Positions 1 through 8,445 of a stretch of 17,927 nucleotides of DNA are shown piece by piece (positions within the stretch are counted from its first letter, which is position 1; every line of letters begins with the position of its first letter). Location of the stretch: the NCBI GenBank assembly GCA_964651325.1, contig CAZYXP010000060.1:1-17927 (forward strand), read 5' to 3'. Source of the stretch: JADFOB01 sp964651325. Lineage in GTDB: Bacteria > Planctomycetota > Phycisphaerae > UBA1845. The translations under genes were made by a program, and so were the position numbers. Under the pieces are notes generated by a model. The model was not told where the DNA came from, ran no database searches, and saw nothing but the letters and a program-made list of their open reading frames with translations.

Positions 1-26
1 CCCGCAGACTCAAGCGTGACCATGCA

Positions 27-3000
27 CTAAAGTCGGTCGTATTTCTTGGGTGTATGGTTCTGCCCGTGGCACTTGATGGTGCAATTTCCTCGGTTTTGCC
101 CAGCCTCGATCCAGAAGCTGCTGCTGCCGTCCACGCCATTGAGGAAGGATATGTTGTATCCCCCGGCGCGAATGGGGTAGTCCATATCGATCAAACCCGG
201 TTCCCCCGGATCGAACCCTCTGTGTACGTCGTGGCAGATGATGCAAGGCCCGCGCTCATCTTTGACGTGCTTCTTGTGAAGATCTTCGAACTGGTTCGTG
301 CCGAAGATGATCGCGTTTACGTCGTGACAATTCCAGCAAGCGCCGTAATCGGCCGCGGCGTACCCGTTTTGATCCGCAACAACGTAGTCGGCCCTCAACA
401 TAGAGGGGAAGGAGCTGCCGTGCTGGTCGTGGCACTGGCGGCAACTATCGGTGCCGGTTTCACTGTCATGAGTGGTACCGGTGAATGTGGACTTGTCAAA
501 CCCGGTCCCCGGCGCGACTGGCGGGAAGGCAATCCCCGCTGGCGCTACACCTCCGTGGCAGGACTGGCAGAATGCTTCGCCGGTGCCTGTCCAGGGTTCG
601 CCGCCGTTTGGATTGCGCAGCTTCGACGCGGCGGACACCTCGTGGGGGTTGTGGCAGCTAACGCATTCGACCCGCGATCCGTCGGCCTGATCGACAGCGC
701 TGACGTTGTGGTGGGTCGCTAGGGCAAAGATAGACTCGATGTCTGTGGCGGCCGGCCCGTTGGCATCGTGACACCCATAACACATCCCCTCCTGCTCGCG
801 CAGCGGATCGCCGGCGACCGGCGTCTGGGCCGCATCCCACGGGGCCAGCAGTGTGGCCTTGAACGATCCGTGCCCCGTGCTGTGGCAGCCAAATGTTTCG
901 CCGTCACCGACGCACGTCGTTTGCATGGAATTGTGTGTTGCCTGGCTCCACAGGTTGGCATTGATCGTACTGGGCATGATGCCGTCGGCAAAGGGAGCGG
1001 AGCCGGAGGCCCCGTCCCCGTCATGGCAAGCCAGACAGAACGCCTCTAGTTTTGTCGCCTCGTCGAAACTGGACATCGGATCGCCCGTGAGCGTGACGAC
1101 GGCGTTGGGATTGCCGGGGTCGTCAGCGCTCTTCAGGCGAACCTGTCCGCCCATGTGCTGCGTCTGGTCGTGGCAGGCCTCGCAGTCGGCATCCGTGACG
1201 GAGCCCGAAACGTGATGCGACGCGTACGTGAATTCGTCCGCGATCGCACGGCGCGACCCCTGGACGGTGTTGTGGCATTCCGTGCAGGAGAGGTCGCCTA
1301 CTCCGAGCGGCGCAAACCCCGAGCCATGCGAGTGACAGGCAGTGCAATCGGTGCCATCGTTGTGGGCCAACGAGGATCCATCGAAAAGGTGGTGGTTGGT
1401 GGTCGTGTGGCACACCTGACAAATGCCGTTGTTCTGCGCCGGGTCGCCATCGTCAAAACTACCCGAACCGGTTCGCGCGGTGAACACTACGGACTGATCC
1501 ACCCCGAGCGTCTGGTTGCGCACCAGCGTCGATATCACATTCAGATTGGAATCGGTCCGATCGTGCATGTCGTGGCACGCCATACAGGTGGGTTGCCACG
1601 CGCCGGATACGGCGTGCACGCCGTGGTCGATTTCCGCGTGGCAGGACCAGCAGAACGGAGTTAGTTTCTCCGCTTCGGCGACAACGGTGGATGGATCGCC
1701 ATTGAGTGTGATCACGGAGGAAGGTTGATTCGGATCGGCCCAAAGCCGGACCAAACCCGCTTGGTGCTGGGTCATCTCGTGGCACGTTTCGCAATCGGCC
1801 GACGTCATCAGCGTGGTTTGGAGATGGTGCCCCCCTCCGCCCTGTGCATCGACGACCGCTGGCCGCGCACCTTGGGGCTCACTGTGACAGTCCATGCAGC
1901 TCAGTTCGGCCACGCCCAATGGAGCAAAGCCGGACGCATGGCTGTGGCATTGCGTGCAGTTCATCGCGTCATTGTGCGGTGCGGCGCTGCCGTCGTACAG
2001 GTGGTGTGCGGTGGCCGTATGGCAGACCTGGCACAGCCCGTTGTTGGCCGCAGGATCGCCGTCGTCCAAGCTGCCGAGGCCCGTGCGCGACGTAAAGGAA
2101 ACGGGTAGATCCAGCCCAAGCGTCTGACTATGCACGACGGTGTTGATCAAAGAAAGGTTGACGTCGGCGGGGTTATGCATGTCGTGGCATTGGGTGCACG
2201 CCGGTTGCCAGATGCCGTTTCCGATGTGCACTGCCTGCTGGTCCATCGCGTGACAACTGGCGCAAAACGGGGTGAGCAGGTCGGCCTCGATCTGCTCGGT
2301 TCCGGGATCACCGGTCAAGGTGATGACGGCAGACGGGCTGTTGGGATCTTGCCAGAGGCGAATCGCTCCCTGTTGGTGCTGTGTCATTTCGTGGCACGTC
2401 TCGCAGTCGGCGGAGGTCATAGCCGTAGCCTGGAAGTGATGTCCGCCACGACCCTGCGCATCGACCACCGCCGGTCGACTCCCTTGCGTCACGCTGTGGC
2501 AATCGAGGCAAGAGGCGTCGGCGACGCCCAAGGGAGCAAAGCCAGATTGGTGCGAATGGCAGGCGGTGCAATCCACACCGTCGTTGTGCGGCGCGGCGCT
2601 GCCGTCGAACCGGTGGTGGGCGGTGGCGGTATGGCAGACCTGACAGACACCGTCGAGGGCTGCCGGATCACCGTCGTCGAAACTACCCAACCCGGTTCGC
2701 GCTGTAAAGCGAACGGTGACTTCTTGCCCGATGGCTGCATTGTACACCGAATGGGCAATGAGCGATTGGTTCACCATGCTCGGATCGTGAATGTCATGGC
2801 ACATGATGCAACCATGCTCGTTCCCGCCGCCGGGATGGGGCATCTGGCCGCCCCCAATATGACAGCTCTGGCAAAACGGCGTCAGTTGGTCGGCTTGATC
2901 GAAGCTCGTCGATGGGTCCGCGGTCAATTCAAACGCCGTCGTGCGCACCGTGGGATCTTCCCAGAGCCGCACCACGCCCGCCAAGTGTTGGGTTACCTCG

Positions 3001-3395
3001 TGGCAAAGAACGCAATCGGCGTTAGTCAGTGCGGTGCCGCGCACGTGATGGCCTCCGCCTCCGTCGGCATCGACGACCGCGCGACGTTTGCCCAGCGCCA
3101 GATTGTGGCAGGTGATGCACTTGAGTTCCGGTTCCGGCGCGAGCGGCGCGAGCGGAGGCGCCGTGGGATCGTTCACGATGTCTCCGCCGGAGGAATTGTC
3201 GTTGCCCGGGTCCACACCGCCGGGATCGATTCCGTCGGCGTCACCGGAGCCGATGAGCACCGGCGTCGTGCCTCCGGGTCGCTGCTCACATCCGCATCCC
3301 GCCGCAACGAGCAGCGCTAGCACACAGACCGAGACGCCGATCCGGGAGGCCAAATCAAGACGTCTTGCCATCCATAGCTCGTTCATGGGTCTCAT
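27..3395 (-). CDS. Giant multiheme cytochrome c lipoprotein (27 CXXCH), modular 6-heme repeats
   Basis: An 1122-residue protein with 27 canonical CXXCH heme-attachment motifs, plus CX8CH at residues 828-838 and CX3CH at 1105-1110. Residues 17-33 are hydrophobic and end in AAGC, so Cys34 is a probable lipoprotein lipidation site; a Gly/Asp/Pro-rich linker (41-90) leads to the first heme. A module of about 204 residues with six hemes starts at C93, C296 and C500, and a fourth, diverging copy starts at C704. The C-terminal third has seven further hemes at irregular spacing. The ATG at 3395 is preceded by GAAGGA at a 7-nt distance, which fixes the start. The protein should be exported and act as a periplasmic or cell-surface electron wire or store. 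No catalytic signature of nitrite reductase or hydroxylamine oxidoreductase was recognised. The gene lies 294 nt downstream of the co-oriented kinase gene. Exact family and partners are unknown. Confidence 0.93.
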   Translation of the reverse strand: MRPMNELWMARRLDLASRIGVSVCVLALLVAAGCGCEQRPGGTTPVLIGSGDADGIDPGGVDPGNDNSSGGDIVNDPTAPPLAPLAPEPELKCITCHNLALGKRRAVVDADGGGGHHVRGTALTNADCVLCHEVTQHLAGVVRLWEDPTVRTTAFELTADPSTSFDQADQLTPFCQSCHIGGGQMPHPGGGNEHGCIMCHDIHDPSMVNQSLIAHSVYNAAIGQEVTVRFTARTGLGSFDDGDPAALDGVCQVCHTATAHHRFDGSAAPHNDGVDCTACHSHQSGFAPLGVADASCLDCHSVTQGSRPAVVDAQGRGGHHFQATAMTSADCETCHEMTQHQQGAIRLWQDPNSPSAVITLTGDPGTEQIEADLLTPFCASCHAMDQQAVHIGNGIWQPACTQCHDMHNPADVNLSLINTVVHSQTLGLDLPVSFTSRTGLGSLDDGDPAANNGLCQVCHTATAHHLYDGSAAPHNDAMNCTQCHSHASGFAPLGVAELSCMDCHSEPQGARPAVVDAQGGGGHHLQTTLMTSADCETCHEMTQHQAGLVRLWADPNQPSSVITLNGDPSTVVAEAEKLTPFCWSCHAEIDHGVHAVSGAWQPTCMACHDMHDRTDSNLNVISTLVRNQTLGVDQSVVFTARTGSGSFDDGDPAQNNGICQVCHTTTNHHLFDGSSLAHNDGTDCTACHSHGSGFAPLGVGDLSCTECHNTVQGSRRAIADEFTYASHHVSGSVTDADCEACHDQTQHMGGQVRLKSADDPGNPNAVVTLTGDPMSSFDEATKLEAFCLACHDGDGASGSAPFADGIMPSTINANLWSQATHNSMQTTCVGDGETFGCHSTGHGSFKATLLAPWDAAQTPVAGDPLREQEGMCYGCHDANGPAATDIESIFALATHHNVSAVDQADGSRVECVSCHNPHEVSAASKLRNPNGGEPWTGTGEAFCQSCHGGVAPAGIAFPPVAPGTGFDKSTFTGTTHDSETGTDSCRQCHDQHGSSFPSMLRADYVVADQNGYAAADYGACWNCHDVNAIIFGTNQFEDLHKKHVKDERGPCIICHDVHRGFDPGEPGLIDMDYPIRAGGYNISFLNGVDGSSSFWIEAGQNRGNCTIKCHGQNHTPKKYDRL
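1011..3119 (-). repeat. Coding tandem repeat: 6-heme module, about 204 residues, 3 full copies plus 1 partial
   Basis: Within the giant cytochrome, module 1 spans 2511-3119, module 2 spans 1899-2510, module 3 spans 1287-1898, and a partial fourth starts at 1286. The first CXXCH cysteines fall at residues 93, 296, 500 and 704, a period of 203-204. The first-to-second heme spacing is 35, 35, 35 and 34 residues. Shared blocks include GGGGHH-like, EMTQH, RLW.DP, LTPFC.SCH, CHDMH, DDGDPA, CQVCHTATAHH and SGFAPLGV. The nucleotide sequences are also visibly similar at about 610-bp spacing. This is internal duplication of one module, not a mobile repeat. Confidence 0.92.
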
Positions 3396-3402
3396 TATTG
3401 AT

Positions 3403-3408
3403 TCCTTC
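3403..3408 (-). promoter_or_regulatory. Shine-Dalgarno site of the giant cytochrome gene
   Basis: Read on the minus strand this is GAAGGA, 7 nt before the ATG at 3395-3393. It favours this ATG over the in-frame ATG codons at residues 4 and 9. Confidence 0.75.
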
Positions 3409-3470
3409 GCAAGGCCTAGTGCATCCTACCCAATGAGATACATCGATTCCCTGACGGCAGGCCCGCGGTT

Positions 3471-3483
3471 CGATCTCAGATCG
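3471..3483. promoter_or_regulatory. Short palindrome upstream of giant cytochrome gene (possible operator)
   Basis: CGATCT-C-AGATCG is a perfect 6-bp inverted repeat around one base in the leader of the 27-heme gene. Such a short palindrome can occur by chance; its placement upstream of the gene is the only support. Confidence 0.2.
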
Positions 3484-3689
3484 TTCATCGCTTTGGCTTG
3501 GATGCGGCGTTCCCATTCGTGTGCCTGACTCCGTGACGCTTCTCCTAGTAATCGGTTATTAACTAGCAATACCTGGACAGATGGCGTTAGAAATAAGATC
3601 GTCGCACGCAATTCGGCAGCAAAGGGACTGCGCTAGAGACCTGCGCGTCGGCTTGGCCGAGCGCACGGATACGCGGAAACCGTCCGCGC

Positions 3690-6600
3690 TTAGGGTACGC
3701 GCACAACACGGAACCCGAGGCTTGGCGGCGATGAAACAGACGTGGAATCGGCTCGATCGACCTGGCGACAGATGCCAATGGGCCCCGCAGTGCTGTAATC
3801 GCCGGTGGTGTGCCGATTGGATTGCCCCGAATCCGTCCACTGTTCGGGCAGGCTCGGCGCCTTGCCCGATTCGGAGAAGGTACAAAGCTCCTCGATATCG
3901 CCGTGCGTATCAAACACGCCGAAGTAGTTCGGCATATTCGATGCCACCCTAAAGCTTTCGCGGCCTGCCTCGGATCCGCCGTCTAGCGCCCCTTTCGGCG
4001 ACTTCGGAATATCCAGACAATGATACGCATGCCGGTCTCCGTCACGATAAACGAATTGCCACTCCGCAAGCGTTGGCAATCGGTACGTCGTCGTCTGGCC
4101 CGCCTGGCGCGCTCGCCGCGTGAGCCATTCGCAAAACGCCTTCGCCACCACAGGCGGTATGCCAGATGCGGGCGCGTAGGCGTAACGCTCGCCTTCGAAG
4201 TCTTCAAGTCGCTGGCTCAACCTGTTCAAAAGCGTGTCGAAGGCTGAATCGCCCCCTCTGGCGGTCAAGAGAAACGGCGCGAGTTGCTCCCAAGTCACAA
4301 TGGTGGCGCTCATATGAAACGCTGGGGCACCAGGAGTCGCTTGGATCACTCTGGATGCAAGCGTCCTGGGCGCCGGGCTGCTGTCTGTTTCCCCGATGGC
4401 GCGCAGGCCGGAAATGGGAACCAACAACATGCCGCGTGGCTCCACGTCCGGACGCGCATCGCGCGTTCTCAGTGGACGGCTTTGTCCCAATCGTCCAGCA
4501 GCCCAATGAGCCGCCGCAATGACGCCCGGGTGTGATTCCGTATCGGCGGCGAGCGAGCACGCTTGGGCGAGTTGGTCCCCAGGTTCCGCCAGATCGCCCA
4601 AGAGGCAATAGGCGATGAATTTCTCACGATCCGTGCCCTGCTTGGCTTTGGCGGCGAGCTTGGGGATCAAAGGGACGGGATCCAAGAAACGTGCGGCGCA
4701 CACCTGCATCCAGTCGCCATGTTCCCAAATCGGTCCTCCGTTGGATGAGGCCCAAAACGCGGCCTCGACGGATTCGTCACCCCAAAGCGCAGCCCGCGCG
4801 GCGGAAACGCGCTCGACCGCCGCGGAGGAAAAGAGACGGTAGACGACGGCTTCACCGAAATATCGGCGTTCCCTGTCCGAGATGTTTTTCGTGGCTTCCA
4901 AGGCCACATCGGGCGCGCTACCGAACCGGGTCAAAATCGCTTGCGCCTTGCTGCGCGCGTCCTGCTCCCGTCGGGATCCAAGCATGACCCCCACGGCCAC
5001 ATGCGCCACGAGGACGGCTGCTACGATCAAGATTTTGATCGAGAAGCCGACACGCTTCCACCCGCGCAGACGCCGGCTCCCTACGACCAATGCCCGTCTA
5101 CGCACGCCGATCGAACGTAGGCGCTCAGCCAACACATCGGCGTGCTCCAAGCGATCTTCCGGCAGCTCGGCGATGCAGTCCTCGACCGCGGCGCGGAGCA
5201 ATTCGTCGTCCACGGATTTTTGCCAACCATGAACCAGGGGGCGGCCCAGATCACCCACAATCATCTGAAACAGCAATACGCCAAGGGAGTAGATGTCGCT
5301 TTGATGCCCGATCGACGCGCCCTTGACCATATACTCCGGCGGCATGTAGAGCCGGGTTCCCACGCCCGCCCCAGTAGTCGTCCCCGCAAAGTTTGCAAAA
5401 TCCCCAGTTGTGCCGCACGGGGCGTTGCCCCGATCGGCTTGGAACGATTGTAGGATTACGAGTTGGCCAATCCCGAAGTCGGTCAGGCACGCACATGGCG
5501 CATCGTTCTCTTGTTGCCGAATGAGTACGTTGGTCGGCTTGACGTCCTTGTGGATGACGCCCACTGAATGGGCGGCCTTTAGGGCGACGGCCACCTGCGC
5601 GACGAGTTCCAGGCGGACATCAAGGGGGATTTGAGCAATGCCCCCTTGCCGCTCGGACCATTCAACGAGGTTTCCTTCGCGAAGGTACTCCATCTCCAAG
5701 AAGTAAGGAGAATGGTCGATCCGATGGCCATAGACACGGATGATGTCGGGGCGGATCCCGAGCTGCTGGCCCAGGAGTTGACACAAGACCATTTCTTGTT
5801 TCGGGGCGCGTCGCCCATCTCCGTTGAACCAGAATTTGAACGCCCGCGCGGTACGCTGCTTGGAATGACGCACGAGCCAGACCTCCCCGATACCGCCCTG
5901 CCCGAGACGACGCTGAAGCTTCCAGCCTCCGCTTCCGGGGACAACCTGTCGGGGCGCCGGTCGCCAGGCGCCGGTCTGCGTGGGGCTCGGATCGACACAA
6001 CGGGTGGCCTTGGCCGAATCCGGCGGCGGTGCAAGCGGGGCCACGCGGGCACGCCCGACTTCACAGACCGGCACGGCCCCATCGAGCCCCTTGAACTCGT
6101 AAAGCCCGTGGTTCATCCAGCAGATTTCGGATGGAATCGTGTCTTCACCGACCACTGCGCGCCGGGCCAAATCAAACGTGGGCCCCGTCAAGAGCGTCTG
6201 CCCCTTGCTTGCCAACGACATGACACGCGCCGCCGTGGGTACGGCCAGGCCGGTCACCTCGAGGCACTTTGCGCCTCGGGCGACGTCGCCATCCTCGTTG
6301 ACACGGAGCAAAACTTCGCCCATGTGCATGCCCACGCGCGCGCCGATGGCTACCCCAAAACCCTTGGAAAGCTCCACCAGCTTGTCGTGGTAGGCTAGCG
6401 CATAGCCAACGGCATCTATGGGCCGGTCGAATAGCATGAAGAATCCGTCGGACTTGTCGATCTCTTTTCCGGCGAATTGAGGTAGGAGATCTCGCGCGAT
6501 GCGATCGTGCCGTGCCCACAGCTCCGAAGAGAGCCGATCGCCGAGCGATACGACCAGCGACGTACTGCCGACCAGGTCTGAGAACAAGACCGTCCGAATC

Positions 6601-6716
6601 ACGCAGATAGGCGCGGATTCAGGTCTGTTGATGCCTTGCGATGCCACGTCCTGTCCCGCTCCGAGAAAAAAAGGTACCGATGCTACAAGGCACGCGTGTG
6701 GCGTACCTTCCCCCAT
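3690..6716 (-). CDS. Class III cyclase-like domain / Ser-Thr protein kinase / FGE-like domain fusion, membrane-anchored
   Basis: A 1008-residue signalling protein with three recognisable parts. Residues about 40-220 resemble class III nucleotidyl cyclases: FSDLVGSTS (metal Asp47), KSDGFF (Asp90) and RVGMHMG (127-133). The usual VNxAAR motif reads VPTAAR (159-164), so the transition-state Asn is replaced by Pro. Residues about 266-535 are a Hanks-type kinase: glycine loop GQGGIG (272-277), Lys294, catalytic loop HKDVKPTNV (389-397), DFG (413-415) and PPE (459-461). One membrane helix lies at about 558-580. The C-terminus (about 760-1006) resembles the formylglycine-generating/SUMF1 fold (RLPTLAEW, FGVFDTHGDIEEL, GFRVV); the usual GNVxEW is degenerate, so a binding role is more likely than catalysis. 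Topology puts the cyclase and kinase parts in the cytoplasm and the FGE-like part outside. The ATG at 6716 has no clear ribosome-binding site, so the start is less certain than the domains. Confidence 0.9.
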   Translation of the reverse strand: MGEGTPHACLVASVPFFLGAGQDVASQGINRPESAPICVIRTVLFSDLVGSTSLVVSLGDRLSSELWARHDRIARDLLPQFAGKEIDKSDGFFMLFDRPIDAVGYALAYHDKLVELSKGFGVAIGARVGMHMGEVLLRVNEDGDVARGAKCLEVTGLAVPTAARVMSLASKGQTLLTGPTFDLARRAVVGEDTIPSEICWMNHGLYEFKGLDGAVPVCEVGRARVAPLAPPPDSAKATRCVDPSPTQTGAWRPAPRQVVPGSGGWKLQRRLGQGGIGEVWLVRHSKQRTARAFKFWFNGDGRRAPKQEMVLCQLLGQQLGIRPDIIRVYGHRIDHSPYFLEMEYLREGNLVEWSERQGGIAQIPLDVRLELVAQVAVALKAAHSVGVIHKDVKPTNVLIRQQENDAPCACLTDFGIGQLVILQSFQADRGNAPCGTTGDFANFAGTTTGAGVGTRLYMPPEYMVKGASIGHQSDIYSLGVLLFQMIVGDLGRPLVHGWQKSVDDELLRAAVEDCIAELPEDRLEHADVLAERLRSIGVRRRALVVGSRRLRGWKRVGFSIKILIVAAVLVAHVAVGVMLGSRREQDARSKAQAILTRFGSAPDVALEATKNISDRERRYFGEAVVYRLFSSAAVERVSAARAALWGDESVEAAFWASSNGGPIWEHGDWMQVCAARFLDPVPLIPKLAAKAKQGTDREKFIAYCLLGDLAEPGDQLAQACSLAADTESHPGVIAAAHWAAGRLGQSRPLRTRDARPDVEPRGMLLVPISGLRAIGETDSSPAPRTLASRVIQATPGAPAFHMSATIVTWEQLAPFLLTARGGDSAFDTLLNRLSQRLEDFEGERYAYAPASGIPPVVAKAFCEWLTRRARQAGQTTTYRLPTLAEWQFVYRDGDRHAYHCLDIPKSPKGALDGGSEAGRESFRVASNMPNYFGVFDTHGDIEELCTFSESGKAPSLPEQWTDSGQSNRHTTGDYSTAGPIGICRQVDRADSTSVSSPPSLGFRVVRVP

Positions 6717-6963
6717 CCACGTCGGGATTGCGATCTATCTTGAAGGGCGACGTATCAAGTGTACGTTTTGATCCGTAGCGGCCCAACACGGTGTAAGGCG
6801 AAGCGCTGCTCGACCGCGTCTCACTTCCGCGCAATCCCATTCGTGAAAGCAACATCGTCGCAATGACGCGCCCGCTCTTCGTAAAAGGCAGGCACAAACC
6901 CCCACGTTCGGCATATTCCGATAATGATTGGACCAGACCCATTGGCACGCGGCAACTAAGCAA

Positions 6964-6992
6964 TTGGCTTACTGTCTGAAGTGGTTTTGAAT
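6964..6992 (+). promoter_or_regulatory. Possible sigma-70-type promoter of the redox operon
   Basis: TTGGCT (6964-6969) and TTGAAT (6987-6992) are separated by 17 nt. Each matches four of six consensus bases. The pair lies about 85 nt before the preferred GTG start at 7079. The match is weak and may be chance. Confidence 0.22.
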
Positions 6993-7067
6993 CGATTCCG
7001 ATAGAGCCCTAGGCGTGCAGGCAATCGATGCGTCGCGCGAACACGCGCCCACGACCGTATTTCCGAA

Positions 7068-7072
7068 AGAGG
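7068..7072 (+). promoter_or_regulatory. Shine-Dalgarno site deciding the reductase start
   Basis: AGAGG lies 6 nt before the GTG at 7079. The in-frame upstream ATG at 7028 has only a weak AGG. This supports the GTG start. Confidence 0.5.
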
Positions 7073-7078
7073 CATCCT

Positions 7079-8356
7079 GTGGGATCAATAACACTACAAG
7101 TTTTAGGTCTTCTGGTCCTGACAGGCGTGCTGTTGCAGGTCGGGTTTCAGCTGATCGCAACCTGGCGCCGTCATACCTTTGGGGCCGCGCAGCGCTGCAA
7201 TGCGCTTGAATTGCTCGATCTGCGGGTTCAGCGGGCACAAATGAAACGGCGCACGGAACAGCTCCTGACTGAATTGTCCTGGCAAGGATGCCGAAAATTC
7301 GAGGTACGCCGCAAAACGTTGGAAGGCAAGAGCGGCATCTGTTCGTTCGAACTCGCGCCTCACGACGGCAAGGGGCTGCCCCCCTACCAACCTGGCCAAT
7401 ATCTCACGTTTGAACTCTCGATTCCTGGTCAGAAAAATAAAACGGTACGTTGTTATTCGCTGTCAGACTGTTATCGCGAACAGGACGGCCATTACCGCGT
7501 CACGATCAAGAAAGCGCCGCCTCCGCCCGGCAAGGACGACGTACCAGGCGGGCTGGCTTCCTCCTTCTTTCACGATCAGGTTCAGGAGGGCGACCTGCTC
7601 GACGTGAAAGCGCCGGCCGGCATCTTCATGCTCGATACTCACAGCGACACCCCCGTCGTGCTGCTCGCCGGCGGTGTCGGCATTACACCGGTGCTGAGCA
7701 TGCTCAATGCGATCGTGGACAGCGGGCTGCGGCGCGAAACGTGGTTCTTCTACGGGGTCCGCAACGGGGACGAGCACATCATGCGGGAGCATCTGGATCG
7801 CATCCGTTTTCGGTGCGATCACGTGCATATTCACGTTTGCTACTCGCAGCCCGGCGACGACGACAAGATGGATCGTGACTATGACCATTCCGGCTTTGTG
7901 AGCGTCGCCCTGCTCAAGGAGTGGCTGCCTTCAAACGAGTATGAGTTCTACCTCTGCGGTCCGCCTCCGATGATGAACATGTTGACCAAGGACCTGCAGG
8001 CATGGAGCGTGCCCTCCGATCGCATCCGTTTTGAGGCATTTGGCCCGGCAAGCGTGAAGACCGCCAAGAAAAGCGCGGACAAAGATGACGTCGGCCCTGC
8101 TTCCGCGAGGATCTCGTTCGCCAAGTCAGGCAAGGTCGCACAATGGACACCGGACGGTGGAAGCCTGCTGGATCTTGCCGAGGCCAACGGCGTGGAAATC
8201 AGCTCCGGATGTCGCGCTGGAAGCTGCGGCACGTGCAAAGTTGCGGTGCGTAAGGGGAAGGTTACCTATGCCGATCCCCCCGCGGCCGACTGCGAACCAG
8301 GAAGCTGTCTGGCCTGCGTGGCTCAGCCGCTAGGAGATATCACGCTGGATGCGTAG
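7079..8356 (+). CDS. Membrane-anchored FAD/NAD(P)H oxidoreductase with C-terminal [2Fe-2S] ferredoxin domain
   Basis: A 425-residue protein from the GTG at 7079. It has one N-terminal membrane helix (about 4-28), then a ferredoxin-NADP-reductase-type module with FAD motif RCYSLS (124-129), nucleotide motif GGVGITP (198-204) and LCGPPPM (292-298). A plant-type [2Fe-2S] domain follows with C378-x4-C383-x2-C386 and C413 in LACVAQP. It should pass electrons between NAD(P)H and iron-sulfur carriers at the cytoplasmic face. An upstream ATG at 7028 would add 17 residues rich in Arg/Lys before the helix; by the positive-inside rule this would place the reductase outside, away from NAD(P)H. With the GTG start the charges (WRR) follow the helix and the reductase stays inside, an arrangement like NqrF of Na+-NQR. 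NqrF has its [2Fe-2S] domain before the flavin domain; here it comes after. First gene of the redox operon. Confidence 0.9.
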   Translation: MGSITLQVLGLLVLTGVLLQVGFQLIATWRRHTFGAAQRCNALELLDLRVQRAQMKRRTEQLLTELSWQGCRKFEVRRKTLEGKSGICSFELAPHDGKGLPPYQPGQYLTFELSIPGQKNKTVRCYSLSDCYREQDGHYRVTIKKAPPPPGKDDVPGGLASSFFHDQVQEGDLLDVKAPAGIFMLDTHSDTPVVLLAGGVGITPVLSMLNAIVDSGLRRETWFFYGVRNGDEHIMREHLDRIRFRCDHVHIHVCYSQPGDDDKMDRDYDHSGFVSVALLKEWLPSNEYEFYLCGPPPMMNMLTKDLQAWSVPSDRIRFEAFGPASVKTAKKSADKDDVGPASARISFAKSGKVAQWTPDGGSLLDLAEANGVEISSGCRAGSCGTCKVAVRKGKVTYADPPAADCEPGSCLACVAQPLGDITLDA

Positions 8357-8385
8357 CGCTGGCGCTTGGTGATGAACCTCGCCAT

Positions 8386-8404
8386 CGATCAGGGTACCTG
8401 ATCG
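8386..8404. promoter_or_regulatory. Perfect hairpin/palindrome between first two operon genes
   Basis: CGATCAGG-GTA-CCTGATCG is a perfect 8-bp stem with a 3-nt loop in the 89-nt gap between the reductase and the cNMP/ferredoxin gene. No T-run follows, so it is not a classic terminator. It could be an operator, an RNA processing or stability hairpin, or an attenuator. Confidence 0.4.
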
Positions 8405-8445
8405 TCATTGAACCTTGGCCTTCGAACTGCTACACGAAAGACACC

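Larger units (their letters stand above)
3396..3689. other. Intergenic region between kinase and giant cytochrome genes
   Basis: This 294-nt stretch separates two minus-strand genes. I see no credible gene: the short ORFs here have no recognisable features. A 6-bp hairpin (3672-3688) lies just after the kinase stop but has no T-tract. An interrupted palindrome CGATCT-C-AGATCG (3471-3483) lies about 75 nt before the cytochrome start and could be an operator. No convincing -35/-10 pair was found. Confidence 0.5.
6717..7078. other. Divergent intergenic region, kinase versus redox operon
   Basis: About 360 nt separate the kinase-fusion gene from the plus-strand redox operon and should hold both promoters. 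No gene is credible: the minus ORF at 6619-6963 has no features and overlaps the kinase gene. A possible sigma-70-like promoter for the operon is listed separately. ATCAA-N9-TTGAT near 6754-6772 is a weak inverted repeat. Confidence 0.5.

Noticed and set aside
2130..3320. 396-codon plus-strand ORF opposite the giant cytochrome gene
   Set aside because: It is antisense to a gene with 27 heme motifs and a good ribosome-binding site; GC-rich repeated codons create long open antisense frames, and the product has no recognisable domain.
3672..3688. Hairpin CGCGGA-AACCG-TCCGCG after the kinase stop as a terminator
   Set aside because: The stem is only 6 bp and no T-run follows on the minus strand.
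6619..6963. 114-codon minus ORF overlapping the kinase gene start
   Set aside because: It overlaps the kinase gene in another frame and has no recognisable domain.
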